Source of the DNA: Monosiga brevicollis MX1
Taxonomy: Eukaryota; Opisthokonta; Choanoflagellata; Craspedida; Salpingoecidae
Assembly: GCF_000002865.3 (NCBI RefSeq)
Contig: NW_001865044.1
Span: forward strand, 195,879-232,212
DNA length: 36,334 nt
Reading direction: 5' to 3'
Shown here: positions 1 through 11,600 of the stretch, in pieces
Layout of the letters: the number at the start of each line of letters is the position of its first letter
How positions within the stretch are numbered: position 1 is the first letter of the stretch
Program-made: the position numbers and the translations under genes
The notes under the pieces: generated by a model
What the model was told of the DNA's origin: nothing
The model's database searches: none
The model's input: the letters and a program-made list of their open reading frames with translations, nothing else

Positions 1-301
1 TGTCATACTTTTTTTGCTCACACACACAGACTTTCTTGCGCGGAAGTTCAAAGAGAGAGGGAGAGAGAGTTATGAAAAGGGTCTCAGGCTCAGGCGAAGG
101 TGAGCGGCGGGAAGAGAAGGGGTGGCAGCGGCGTCAAAGGGAGGGGGGGGGGGGGGACTTGATTGGCATTGTTGGTGGGTGCTTGGGGCAGTTGGTGGAT
201 TGGGGTGGTACCCTGGGCGTTGCATTTTTCTGTTGAGCTCGCGCGTGCGTGCTGATTTTGATTTGGCCACGTGTTCAGGTTCGGCAGTCAGACCTGCAAG
301 C
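1..301. other. Upstream region of the DUSP12-like gene
   Basis: No gene is supported here. The stretch has a short GA-rich run (about 52-70), a homopolymer of 14 G (143-156) and a CG-rich segment before the first ATG at 302. It probably holds the promoter and 5' untranslated region of the phosphatase gene that follows. Short frames on both strands have low-complexity, glycine- or proline-rich products and look like chance. Confidence 0.5.
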
Positions 302-2063
302 ATGTCTCGTGTGGATGATGGCCTGTACATTGGGAGCCTGGAGTTGCTCCAGGATCATGCCTTGATGGGAGAACTGGGGGTGACTGATGTGCTGTCCGTC
401 ATGACAGATTCAATTCTCGAGTGAGTAGAACAGTTGGACGCTGAAGATGCCGTTCGGTGTGACCGCTCGGTTCAGACCCGCGCCTGACTTTGGCCTTTGG
501 TCTTTGGCCGAGCAGGCTCGATTGCCGGTTCTGCACATCGGCGCTCATGGTACTGGTTTGGTCATAGACTGCTGCCCTCAACTGTCCGGCGGCAAAAGAG
601 CATCCTGGTCTTTGATGAAGAGCAAGCTGATATCTTGAGCTGGTTGCCCGAGGCGTTGGACTTTATCGAATCGGCACGAAGCGAGGATGGCATCGTCTAT
701 GTGCATTGGTAAGAGAACAACCTGATCCTTTGCGCTGTGCTCATTGTCAGCGAGTGTCTCTCTGATTGGTGGATCTCACTCCAAGGAATCTTCTTGATTT
801 TTTTCGCTTAGTCAAGCAGGCGTTTCGCGCTCTGCTACAGTGGTGATGGCCTATCTGATGCGCAACCTTGGGCTCAATTGCTCAAAGGCATTTCGCATGT
901 TGAAGGCGGCGCATCGCCCTGCCCTCCCGAATCCTGGCTTTCAGCAGCAGCTCCGACTGTACGTGGGCCTGGCATCAGCCCACGTGGAGTCACAAGTGCT
1001 CACAGCGTCCTCCTTGCTAGGTTTGAAAAGATGAAATGCACGCTCGATGACAGCAATCCGGACTATCGGCTCTACCGTCTTGAACACCTTACCGAGTCGC
1101 AATATCGTTGGTCTTGGCCACTCTCTTTCTCTCCGACATCGCCTATGCTTTTGAATGTCTTCCTCGCTAACCTTTTGCTCGGTGCGTGTCTTGGGTTTAA
1201 TAATGTGACCTCGACAGAGCAAGGCTGCGTAGAAGCTGCCGCCCTGGCGCCGGACCCCATGATTCAGGCACCCGCAGCGCCCAAGGCGGTTGTGCGGTGT
1301 GGACGCTGTCGGTGAGTACATGTTGGTGCCACAAGCCTTTGCGCCCGTGGTGACCCCTCAAATTCAGCCGTTTCCTTGAAAAAAAAAAATGTCCAATAGA
1401 CGGGTGGTTGCAACCGATGCCAACATGTTGAACCACCAGCCCGGTTCGGGACAAATCTCCTTCCAATGGCGCCGGCGTGATAGGTATGGCTTTCTTTGTG
1501 TATGAACTCTGCTTTTGCCCTAGCATCGCCGTCTCATGTGGGTTTGGGTCGGCTTTTCTGCCTTTTCTCCTTTTTCTCCTTTTTCTTTTTTTTTTTCTGC
1601 GAGGATTTAGGATGACAGCCATAGATACATGCACTTCATGGCTGATTGAACCTATGCAATGGATGGCTGAGGTCGTCAATGGCGAGCTTCAGGGCAAGGT
1701 AACACTTGTTGCAGGCGGGCACTATGTGTTGCATGGCGCGGAGACGTGGTCCATGTTCTACAAGCTCTTAATTGGTGAACTGCCCATAAACAGGTTGTCT
1801 GTCCCAAATGCAGTCATCGCCTGGGATCCTTCAACTGGGCCGGCGCGCAATGTTCTTGTGGAGCCTGGCTTACCCCTGCCTTTCGAATCAACAAGAGCAA
1901 AGTGGATTATATTACCCGTCAGCCACCAGCGACTCTCCGTGGCGACTCTGCTGGCAATGACGCGCCCGAGGCCGACGAAGAGGAGGCCACAACATCAGAA
2001 AACGAGGGAAGCGAAAGCGATCCCTTCGAACTTGACGAAGCAGAAAGGGAGAATGATGAGTAG
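302..2063 (+). CDS. DUSP12: DUSP12-like dual-specificity phosphatase with C-terminal zinc domain
   Basis: Spliced model of 7 exons: 302-420, 568-708, 812-958, 1021-1311, 1400-1483, 1611-1698, 1794-2063. All phases close and give 379 residues. Residues about 1-140 are a dual-specificity phosphatase domain. The HCX5R signature HCQAGVSR is formed across the exon 2/3 junction (nucleophile Cys87, Arg93), with a likely general acid Asp56, 31 residues before the cysteine. The C-terminal part is the cysteine-rich zinc domain peculiar to DUSP12/Yvh1: CGRC, a His in NHQPGSG, a Cys before TSWLIEPMQWM, CPKC, FNWAG and CSCG are all present, so the zinc ligands look intact. Yvh1/DUSP12 acts in late 60S ribosomal subunit maturation (Mrt4 release) in yeast and has phosphatase activity; a role here is by homology. 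The tail ends in a strongly acidic stretch (about 345-379). Exon 4 is open throughout, but a small intron inside it (around 1100-1217) cannot be excluded. Start: first ATG, giving MSRVDDGLYIGSL, typical of the family. Confidence 0.93.
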
Positions 2064-2610
2064 TATGAGTAGTGTGTGTGCGTGTGCGCGCGCGTGCACT
2101 TGCGCGTGCGTGTTTAGAGAATCGGGCATTGTTCACTTTGCTCATTGGGCTTTACATGTCTGATGATGACTACTACAATCACAAGGTCGACTAGTACCGG
2201 GATTTATCCCAAGTTTGGAAGATAACTCGTTCGATTGTCTGCAGACAGCTCTGGGCGAGCAAATTCACTTGGCAAAATGCGCCGCAGGCGACAGGGCACT
2301 GCCCTCTTGACCAAGTCACGACCACAACACAACAGACGATATCACCGAAATGATTATTGTAAGTACTCACAAGACTGGTATGTCAAGGCGCCACGCATAG
2401 CGCGTCCAAACACAAACAAAACATACCCACCCACCCACACATACACACGTACAATGAAAAAGCAGAAGAACAGCAAAACTTGTCAATCATGAAAATCGCA
2501 CCAACGAATGCGCGCACAGGCTCGCACGCATGCGCTTTCGACATCGAGGGTCGGGGACAAAAGCGAACGAAATCTTAGATCAAAAGCAGCGCCGCGAACC
2601 TGGCAGTCAC
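2064..2610. other. Convergent 3' region between DUSP12-like and NF1 genes
   Basis: Both flanking genes end here. It contains an alternating TG/CG tract (about 2075-2119) and a CA-rich run (about 2425-2452), consistent with 3' untranslated and spacer sequence. The frame at 2235-2492 is basic and low in complexity and has no recognisable domain, so I do not call a gene. Confidence 0.55.
2075..2119. repeat. TG/CG alternating purine-pyrimidine tract
   Basis: Imperfect (TG)n with CG steps just after the DUSP12-like stop codon. It is a simple repeat likely to lie in the 3' untranslated region. Alternating purine-pyrimidine DNA of this kind can adopt Z-form; that is a general property, not something shown here. 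Confidence 0.75.
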
Positions 2611-5600
2611 CTAGACCATGCTGTCTTCCGCTTCTTCACTGTTCGCTTGCTCAAGCATCAGAGTTGGCGTCCCGTTTCGGTTCCGCAAGACGGGCGAGCC
2701 CGGCGCTGTACCGCTGCGCTGATCAGTTACTACTTCGGAGCTTGGGCCACGGCTCAAACTGAGCGAGTCCAGCGACAACACACGCGCCCGCTGGCTCATG
2801 CTGATGCCGCCAAGATCCACGGGTGAGCGAATGCGCGGCCGCAGCACTTCTTTGGGCTGAAGCTTGTCTTCAAGCTGATGCTCTTTGGTGATGGCCATGG
2901 TCGATGCCACGACAATGTTAGCAATGAGAGCAAAGCGGCGATGCAGTTCCTCGGCCTCAACAGTCTGCTCGAGGGTGGCGGCATGGGAGAGGGCCGGGAA
3001 AGCGTGGCGCAGAACAGGCACATCGCCCGTCGCTGGCGCCACCACTTGCTTGAGCAACTCGTGCAAAAGGACATGGCAGCTTCCTATCACCGCCGGGTCT
3101 TGTGCTTGCGTCACAGCCGCGTCCAAGAGAGGAAAGAGGTCCCCGTGAATTGATGTAAAGATTTCGGGTTGGAGTCGGATGGCCTGGGAAAGAAACTTGA
3201 ACAGCAATCGCCGCTGCTGCAGCTCCTGACATTGCTTGAGTCGTGCAATGGTGAGGGTCACCATGTTAATCATGTCCTCCTGCGTGGCGTCTTCCACCTG
3301 CAGGAGCGCGCGATAACAAAGGTCGTCCTCGTTTCCAGACAGATGCACGACAAAGTCGTGCACCTCGTCAGCAATGGGCCACAGCACCGTCAAATACCCC
3401 AGCATGGAGCGGCGCACCTTGAAACTCGTCAGCGACAGCCGGGTGCTATTGCGGGCTTGCATACCTCGCTCAATGTTGAGTAGCTGCGAGAGAAGACGGA
3501 TGGTTCGCGTGACGGTGCCCGGTTGCGAGTGTTGCAGGCCCCGCACCAGCGAGCCGGCCATGGCAAAATCAAAGCTATCCGCAAAGCTCATGCCAATTGA
3601 GGCATCGAGCTCGCCAAACTGCTGCTGGCAGCGTGCGCGCGAGGGCTCCAGCACGTGAATCAAGGAATGTCCATCGACCACGCGATGATCCTCAAAGGCG
3701 GTCAAGACGGTCTCGATCACGGCCAAGGCAGAGGTGAAGAGGGCCGCTGAACCCAGGTGCAGGATGGTCACGGCCGTCCAAAAGGAGAGTGCGTGAAACT
3801 CCAAGCCCGACTCGCGAGGGACAACAACGGCCAAGAGGCGCGCTAGTGCCATCATGATGCTGTCCACGAGGTCGACGTCCTGGCGCTTTAACGCTGTGGC
3901 CAGGTTGTCCAGAATTTTCGCCAAGGTGGCGTGCGGCATGTGACGCGAGGTGGTGCCCATGGTGACAAAAGCCCGGGGTTGCAGGGCCGGGTTGGCGCGA
4001 AAGGCCGCTGCCTGGGTCAGCGCATGCCATTCGGAGCGCCAGCGCGCGTTGGCCGGCTCCACATCTTCCAGCGTCTCCCACAGATTGTTGACGAGGTGTT
4101 GGAGGGCATCCAGCTTGAGCGGAATCAAATCGCGCACCGAATCATCCAGGAGGGACTTTTGCTTGCGGAGAGACCCCGGCCCGCTGCGCCCCCGAGTGAG
4201 AAAGACAGCCTCGGAAGAGTCGCGGGTTCCACTGATGCCAAACTGCAAGTAGGTACGTGGAATAGTCAACTCTTGTAGGCGCACGCGCATGCGCCGTAGC
4301 TGTTCGGCGTCCAGCGTGAGCGTTGTGCACAGAGATTGCAGGATATTGATGGTAATGGCGTGAATCGCGGCCCGCACCTGCAGGCCGCCGCTAGCCATGA
4401 GCATGGTTATAATGTGCAAAAGCGCTGGCAGGTTGTTCTCCACATGCAGGCGGTCGTTGAAGCTGAGCGTGAGGAGGAAGCGAGTCAGGACCGCAAGGTA
4501 TGGCCAGCTTGGGTGCTGCGGCAAGCTTTCCTTGGCGCCCTGTGACGTCTGCCGCAGGCATTCAAGAACCTCATCAAGGATAATGCGCGCGACCAGCTCC
4601 TTATTAGCGGCCGCGAGCGTCACGGCACAGTCCGCCATGATTTCTGCCTCAGCAGAACCGGCACCGCATTCTCGCGCCGTGTTCAAAAACGCGCGCATGA
4701 TGCCGGGTACCAGTGTGCTAATCTTGCCCATGGTGAACCAGACCTTGGCTTGGAGGGAAGTATACAACTCCGGTTGCGTAATGGTGACTTTGACAAGGCC
4801 CAAAATGAGGACATCGACATTGCCTTCGAGGTGCTGTACGTTGTGCAGCCAGGGCTGCATGTACTCCAAGCACAAGTGTTTCTGTTCCGAGGTGGAGGTG
4901 CTGAGGCCCGCGAGGCACTCGTCCAAAAACTCGCTTGTGAGCTTGGGCTCTTGGCCAGCCAGGCGCTCCGACACGCTGATGATAAAGCTAGAATTATTTT
5001 CGGGAATGGCCAGACCGAGCGCCTCGAGCAATTGATTGTTGATGTTAAAGTCAAAGGTTGTGGTAACCGCTGCCAAGAGATTATAGGCGGCCAATCGAAG
5101 CTTGGGTTGTGCTGAGCCCAGGTTGAGGAGGGCCATGTTGAGAAGCGTGCCGGGCACGGCAGACGGCCGCATGACCTTCCACTCTGAGCTGATTTCAGGC
5201 TTGGAGAGCTTGTGCCGGCGCAGCACCTCGGCCACGGCCTTACTCAAGCGCTCCATGACGGGGACGGCTGCCACAAGGCTGAGCACATCGGCACCACGAG
5301 CATATTCAATCGTCATGGGACCGTCGTCGGCTGCGGGAAGAACGAGCTCGCTAATATCCTCCGTCGCATGTACATCGGTCAGCTGTGCCATCTGGTGCAG
5401 AACCTTGACGCGCTCAGTGAATTGAATCTGCAGGCCAGTCTCACCGACCCGCACTTGCACGGGAGTGGCACGCTTGTTGGTGCCTAGCAGGCTGACGTTG
5501 GTGAAATGCTCGGGCGCATCCAGTAGTCGCAACGTCGAGGCTGGGAGCTGAAGCTTGGGAATCTGGGCTTGCAGCTCTGGCAGATTGACAAAGGCCACCT

Positions 5601-8600
5601 TCTTGTGAAACTTGGAACCGAGCACGTAGCGATTGAGCCGCTTGGCCAGTCCCAAGAAAGCACGCGGCGCATTGAGCACATACACGCGACGCAAGTTTTG
5701 AGTCAGCGACGGCGGAATGAGTCCTGCAAACTGCTCGAGGGCCGGTCCACTGGGCTCATTGGCACGGCTAAACTGCGTGAGGTCCACAACCAGCTCAAAA
5801 GGCCCGCTGATCACGGGCTTTAGGGTCAGCAGTGCGTGGTACATAATGTGCTCCGCATCCAGTTCCCCCGTCATATAGCGGCGCGCGATGTAATAGAACA
5901 CGGGGCGGTGATCCTCCGTGGTCCCGCGCCGATAAAAGAGGTTGCGAGCCTCAATCTCGTCTGTCGGGGTGGCGAGGAACTTGTGACGCGCCAAAAAGTC
6001 CTCAAGTTTCTTATTTTCATCCACAGTCGCGCTATACGAATAGCGGCGATCGTTGCTCTTGGATTTTGGCGGGTCCCCAAGCTGTACTAGCAGCGTGTTA
6101 ACTTGGTCGAGTACCGAGCCACTGCCACCACGCACGGCCGACTGCAGGCTCGCCGGGTCCCGGCCAAGGCGCTCCGAGTACGAGTGCAAGACGCGATGTA
6201 AGGCCAAGACGTCTGATTCCTTGAGAACCAGCGTGGGGTCCTCTGCAGCATCTTCATTGCTCACGGTGGCCTCGGATGCCGGAGTAGACAATGCGTGTAC
6301 GCCCGGCAAGACCTCAAGTCCCGCTGACTGCAAGGCAGCTAGCTCGTCTGCCGCCACTTCATCTAGAGCGGAGAGTGCATTGAGATAGCGGTTCATGGGA
6401 TCAAACTCCCCGTTGACAAAGGGGTTGAGGCCTTGCATGTGCGGCTCTTTGACGCTGGCAAACTGCAAGCCGTTGGCAATGTTCTGCAGCACCTTTGATG
6501 CAAACAAAAGTGCGCGCAGCACGTTGAGCGGCAACCGCGTGCTGTCGGGCAGCAGCCCCTGTTGCACAGGGCTCACAATCGCAGGTGAAATGTAGCGCAA
6601 AAAGACGATTGCTCCCACGGCGCCGAGCTCAGCTTCAGGAAATTGGCTGGCCACGGCAGCGCGCACTACCATCAGGATGCCACGGAGCGAGGTCGGCATA
6701 TCTTCAATGCTATCACGTAGGCGAGTAAGGATAGCAGTGCAGAGGTCTTCGACGTTGTGGCGGCTTTGATTCAGCTCCTCGGGCGTTTGCTGTGGAGTAC
6801 GGTTGGGGTCAAGCTCGTAGCAGCGTTCATCCGCAATGAGGTCCTGCAGCACGGGCCCCAGTGTGTTGTATAGGTATCCGTTGTCCAGCACTCGAAACGC
6901 GTGAGCCACCACTTTGGTGGCTAAGCTATTTCGGCGAAGAAGGGTGCCTGCGTTCTGCGAGCGGGTCACTTCCTGGCGCACCAAGCCCCCACATAGCATC
7001 AGCAGGCTGCGCCGGCTCTGAAAAACAGCCACCAAGAGGGCAGCGAGATCATCCAGCTCGTCCGTATCCACAACAGATGCCAGGGCAATGGGAATGGCCA
7101 GGCTGGGGTCCAGGCATAGATCAACCAGCTTGCCGTAACGATCGCTCAGAACGCTCTCTGCCAAAGTGTCGAATTCAGCCCCCGATTGAAGAACGCGATT
7201 GAGCACTTCCGTAAAGGCCAGGCGCACCCCTGGATCAAAATGATAGCCCATGCCGATGGCATGGCCCAGGCCAACTTCGACGTTGGCTGCCAAGAGATGG
7301 GACATGGCCGATGTGGTCTGCTCGCGGAGCCCATCAAAGGAACGCAAGACACGCTCCTGCTGGAAGAGGGAGCTATTCGCCACCGGATCCAGGCGATTGA
7401 CAGCACTGCCTCCCGTCAAGCCGCCGATCAAGCCATTGGAGCCGGCGGGGGCGGCGGGAACGGCTCCTGCGGCGCTACTGCCCCCAACAACGGCACTACC
7501 AGCGGCGGTGCCGCTGATGCCGGTGGAACTCGTGGTCGGGCCTGCGGCGGCCGTGTGATTGGGGCCCGCTGCGTCGGCGTGGGCCACCTTGCTAGACCAG
7601 CGCTTGCTTGTCTCCCGGCGGCTGAGGGAGGCAGGACCAGGTCCATGCTCAGCGACCGAAGGCAACCGCGTGCGGCCGGGTCGCTCGGATCCCTCAGACT
7701 CCAAGCCTACGGCCGAAGAGAAGCGGCGGTGCAGGCTCTCCTTGGGTTGCTGAGTGGCGCGATAAACCTTGTGGTGACCACTCTTGGAAAGGGAGCTGTT
7801 AATGTCCATGGTCTCAGGCGAGACCTCAGGATGCAGCACACGATTGCAACGGTTCGTCAAATTCATGAGAAACGTGAAGTACTTGAGGAAGAGGCGGCTT
7901 TTGGCGGCGACTCGATCTTTGGGTGCGTCTTCCACGGGCTGCAGAGGGAGGCCCAGGAGTAGGTCGCTCATGGCGCTAACGCAGCTGACATCCAGCTCGA
8001 CCGAGGCAATCTCGCTGCCCGTGGGCCGCGTCGTCTCCGCAGTGGACACAAACGCTAGCAGTTTGTCCATGGTGCGATTGCGAAATTTGATCTCGTGTCG
8101 AAAGCTGATGGTGTCACGCAGAGCCATGACTCGCGACACCAGCTTGCAAAACCACGTCTTGACCTTGATGGCGTCCTGGTTGTCGGTGGAAAGGCGGAGA
8201 TGGTCCATGAAAACGTCCATCAGGGGCTCAACCTCGGCCAGGGCCAAGTACTGCAGGTGCTTGGACGTGTCCATGTCGAGAAGCTTGCGAACGGTAGGAA
8301 TGACCTGTTCCAGGTACGCCAGACCCTGGCTGCTGATGCGATTCTCACGTTGATCCGCCTCAAAAACATCCTGGCACGTGTGGTGAATGTAGTCGAGCAG
8401 GCCCGGGACAAGGACGGCGTGCAGCTCCGAGCTGAGAGCCTCCTTCACTGTCTCGCGCACGGTGAGGCCCAAGCCAGTGGGTTCAATTTTGATGAGCTCG
8501 AGCATGCTTGGAACAAATTGGCGCAGGTGTAGCAGCGCCGTTGTCGTGCCGCTGAGGTCAGCCTCATCCTTGATGCGCAGGGACAGGACAGAGCCGCGCG

Positions 8601-11600
8601 TGGTTAGAGTGCATACTCCACCGAGGCTGCATAGGAAGAAGCATTTGCTGGCAAAGTCTGGGGGAACCGAGCCAAGACCAGATTCACTCGTCATGCGCGA
8701 ACCCAAGTGTGAAAGGGAAGAGTTGTTGTCACGGGCAGTTTCTTCGGCATGACGCTCTCGTATTTCCTTCACGCGACCCTGCCATAACGAGAAGGCGGTT
8801 TCCCATGCCTGTATCGTTCCCTCAGAGGGCTGATAAATTTGCCGCAGCTCACGTGTGATGGTCTTTTGCACTGCCTTGAGGCTTCCAGAGGTGAGGACCT
8901 GTCGAGCCGAGACGACGACCTGTTTAAATACAAGGTGTTCGGCTCCGAGATTGATCGGGGTGGTTGGTTGCTCTCCTTCAGATGCGCTGCGAGCATGAGA
9001 CTGAAGCAGGTCGGCCTCCTGGCAGAGCATGTCAAGAAGGTCAACCCCGAGCTCCAGCTGTTTGCTACTGGCGCTGCACATGGACAGCAGGGCGACCACT
9101 TGTAGCTTCATGCGGGCCATGTACCAGCTGTCGTAATAAGTTTGTTGGTCCAAGTACGCGCGGCGCTGCGCCACGTAGGCTACGCGCGCTCGCATCAGAT
9201 CGCGCAAGACAGCCAGTATGTTCGTATCAAAATCGCGTTTGTAGCCAAAGAGGGGCATGGCAAGAGAAATGAGGACTGAACTGCCCGACTCCCAAAACCT
9301 AAGCACAACACATGTGCGGCAATGCCAAAGCCGGGTTGGGAGCGTGAACAAATGCACAGCGTTGAGTATGGAAAACACAAAAAATTACAAGCAAAACCGA
9401 TAAGAACACGAGACGAGAAGGACGCACCCGCGCATATGGTCCGTGGCATCCCAGCGATCAATCTGCTCGGGTTTGTGCAGCTGAATCAGAGTTTTGGCAG
9501 CCAACGAAGCAAGCTAAGCCGTTCGCGGCGGGAATGGGTTGTTTCCAAAGCGAGCATGGCGTGAGACGGTATGTTCGTGCCCAAGCACCATGCTTAGGTT
9601 CTTTTCGACTGGCCTTGCTGTTGCTGTTTCACTCTTTCTCGCGCGCGTCTTTCGCTCAAAGCCACGGGCAACGACATACCGGACTCAAGTTCACTTGCTG
9701 AAGACAGGAGCAGAGACCATTCATCAGCTGAGTGGTCTCTTGCAGCTGCTTCAAATCATTGGAGTCGGAGGGCTCGGGTACTATACTCGTGCTACCATAT
9801 GAAGGAACCGGGTCAAGAACGCGACGCGTGAGAAAAAGGTGCTCGTTCGGCATGCAGCACGTCATGCAGCGCAAAGTCCATATGGCGTTCCACACCTCGT
9901 ATGAGCTCGGTCTCGAGCTTCATTGTAAGTAGCAAACTTGGGTTCATTGTAAAGTACGTTGAGAATGTGCTCAAGAAGTTCAAGTTCACTTTGATGCTCT
10001 GCAATGGCCCTGCGTTTTTGCAGTCCGTGCAAGAATTTGAGGTCGCATGTGAGCGATGCGTGAAAACCATACACTATTGTATGGGTCAAGAGGGAAAGGG
10101 AGGACAGCGGCCCGTACTTCATGTCCTTTTTGCTCAAGCGACCGGCCTCGCCGTGCCGAGTGCCAGAGTTGGATGCAACTTGGCGCACTTTTTGCTGAAA
10201 AAGATTGCGAAGGGCAGAGCTCAAGTGCGACAAGCAGTAGTCAATCGTCGCATCGGGGCGATGCGCTAGTCACGCGAAACCAATCAGGCAGGTTGGATGT
10301 CAGTTGATCGCAAGTGAGCCGCAGTTGTTTGAGTGGCTCGCATCTGTCCTTGGGGGGCGAAACAGCAGCGCCACTCACTGGTGTTGGATTGATTGAGATT
10401 GAGCACGCAACGAATGGCGATGCAGCGGAATTGCGTTGGCGTGTCTGAAAGGGTTGCAAGAAACAAAAACAAAAAAAGCCAATACCGTTGGGGTGACATC
10501 AGCCTTGCGTCCAACGGCACGAGAAATCGTATGGGATACCTCACGCAAACATGAGCCAAGGGCATGAAGGGGGAAGGGGACGGACCGTCTTTGGATATGA
10601 AAGGAAAGAGGTAATCGTTCACCGTGCTGCGGTGGTTGAGCTTGTAAAACGCTGTCAGGCATGTCACAAGCAGATCCTCCTCTGGTCGTTGGATTTTCTC
10701 AAAGAACGGTTGCGAAGGGTCGAAGAGCTTGCCCTACAGCGTGGTTATGTAGCGCGACGTCGAGCGTGAGCAGTCGGCCTAGTGCGTGACCCTGGCCCTG
10801 TAAACCAGTGGTTTTGAACCCTGCCATACCTTGAGGTCGTTCTCAATGGGTGGTACCATGTGTCGCAGACAGGAGGTCTTTGAACTCTTCTCCACAAAGG
10901 TGGCTGCAATGCACAGCGTTGCATAGACCTTGACGGCCGTTTCTGACAGCGGCGGTTTGGCTTTGGTAAAAGCCTGGGGGTTGGTTTGAATCAATGAGTT
11001 GGCAGCAGCACTGGGAGCCAAGACACAACGGGGGATTGCAAAGCACGGGCTCGGGTCCGCTGGAGCATAACACTATGGGTCGTGCAGACTTACGGCGCGT
11101 AGACCATCCAAATAGCGACGCTTGGTCTTGTTCGGGTCTGTGTTTTGCGTTTGATCTTCCGTGTAAATGTTGAGGAGGATGTTGGGCGAGAGGAGCAGAA
11201 GACTGTGCAAAGGGACGCCAAGCGCCAGGATGAGCATGGGGAAACAATGGCACTTGGGCAGACTCTGCGCTCTCAACGCACCGAATCATCACGGGCCAGC
11301 ACGCAGCCTTGCGATTGATGGTTTTCTCGGCAATTGCATAGTAGGCTTCAAAGAGGTGATCACACTCTTGACAAAGTGGTGCATCGCCCTGACGCAGGCA
11401 CACATTGTGAACTTGACACAACATGTGTGGGAGCATGAAGGGTGGGCTGACCAGTCTGGGCAGCCGTACCTGTTGTAGGGTAATGAATTCATCTGGATAG
11501 ACATCCATCCATTTGTCAATGGCCACACAGAGACCAGAGGCAACGCCCAGTTGCACGTTCTTTCTGACAGTCCCAACCACCAAGTGGAGCTCACGCAGAA

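Noticed and set aside
1197-1679. 160-codon minus-strand frame overlapping DUSP12 exons
   Set aside because: It is antisense to exons with intact zinc ligands and includes a lysine/arginine run derived from the intronic poly-pyrimidine tract.
1477-2163. Single 228-codon plus frame as an independent gene
   Set aside because: Only 1611-1698 belongs to the DUSP12 exon in this frame; the rest is intron or the wrong frame of the last exon, where the CPKC...CSCG frame is clearly the real one.
3169-9105. Many antisense frames of 80-260 codons opposite the long NF1 exon (for example 4397-5035 and 7186-7962 on plus)
   Set aside because: They are mirror products of a GC-rich coding exon, show no domains or splice signals, and lie opposite a confidently assigned gene.
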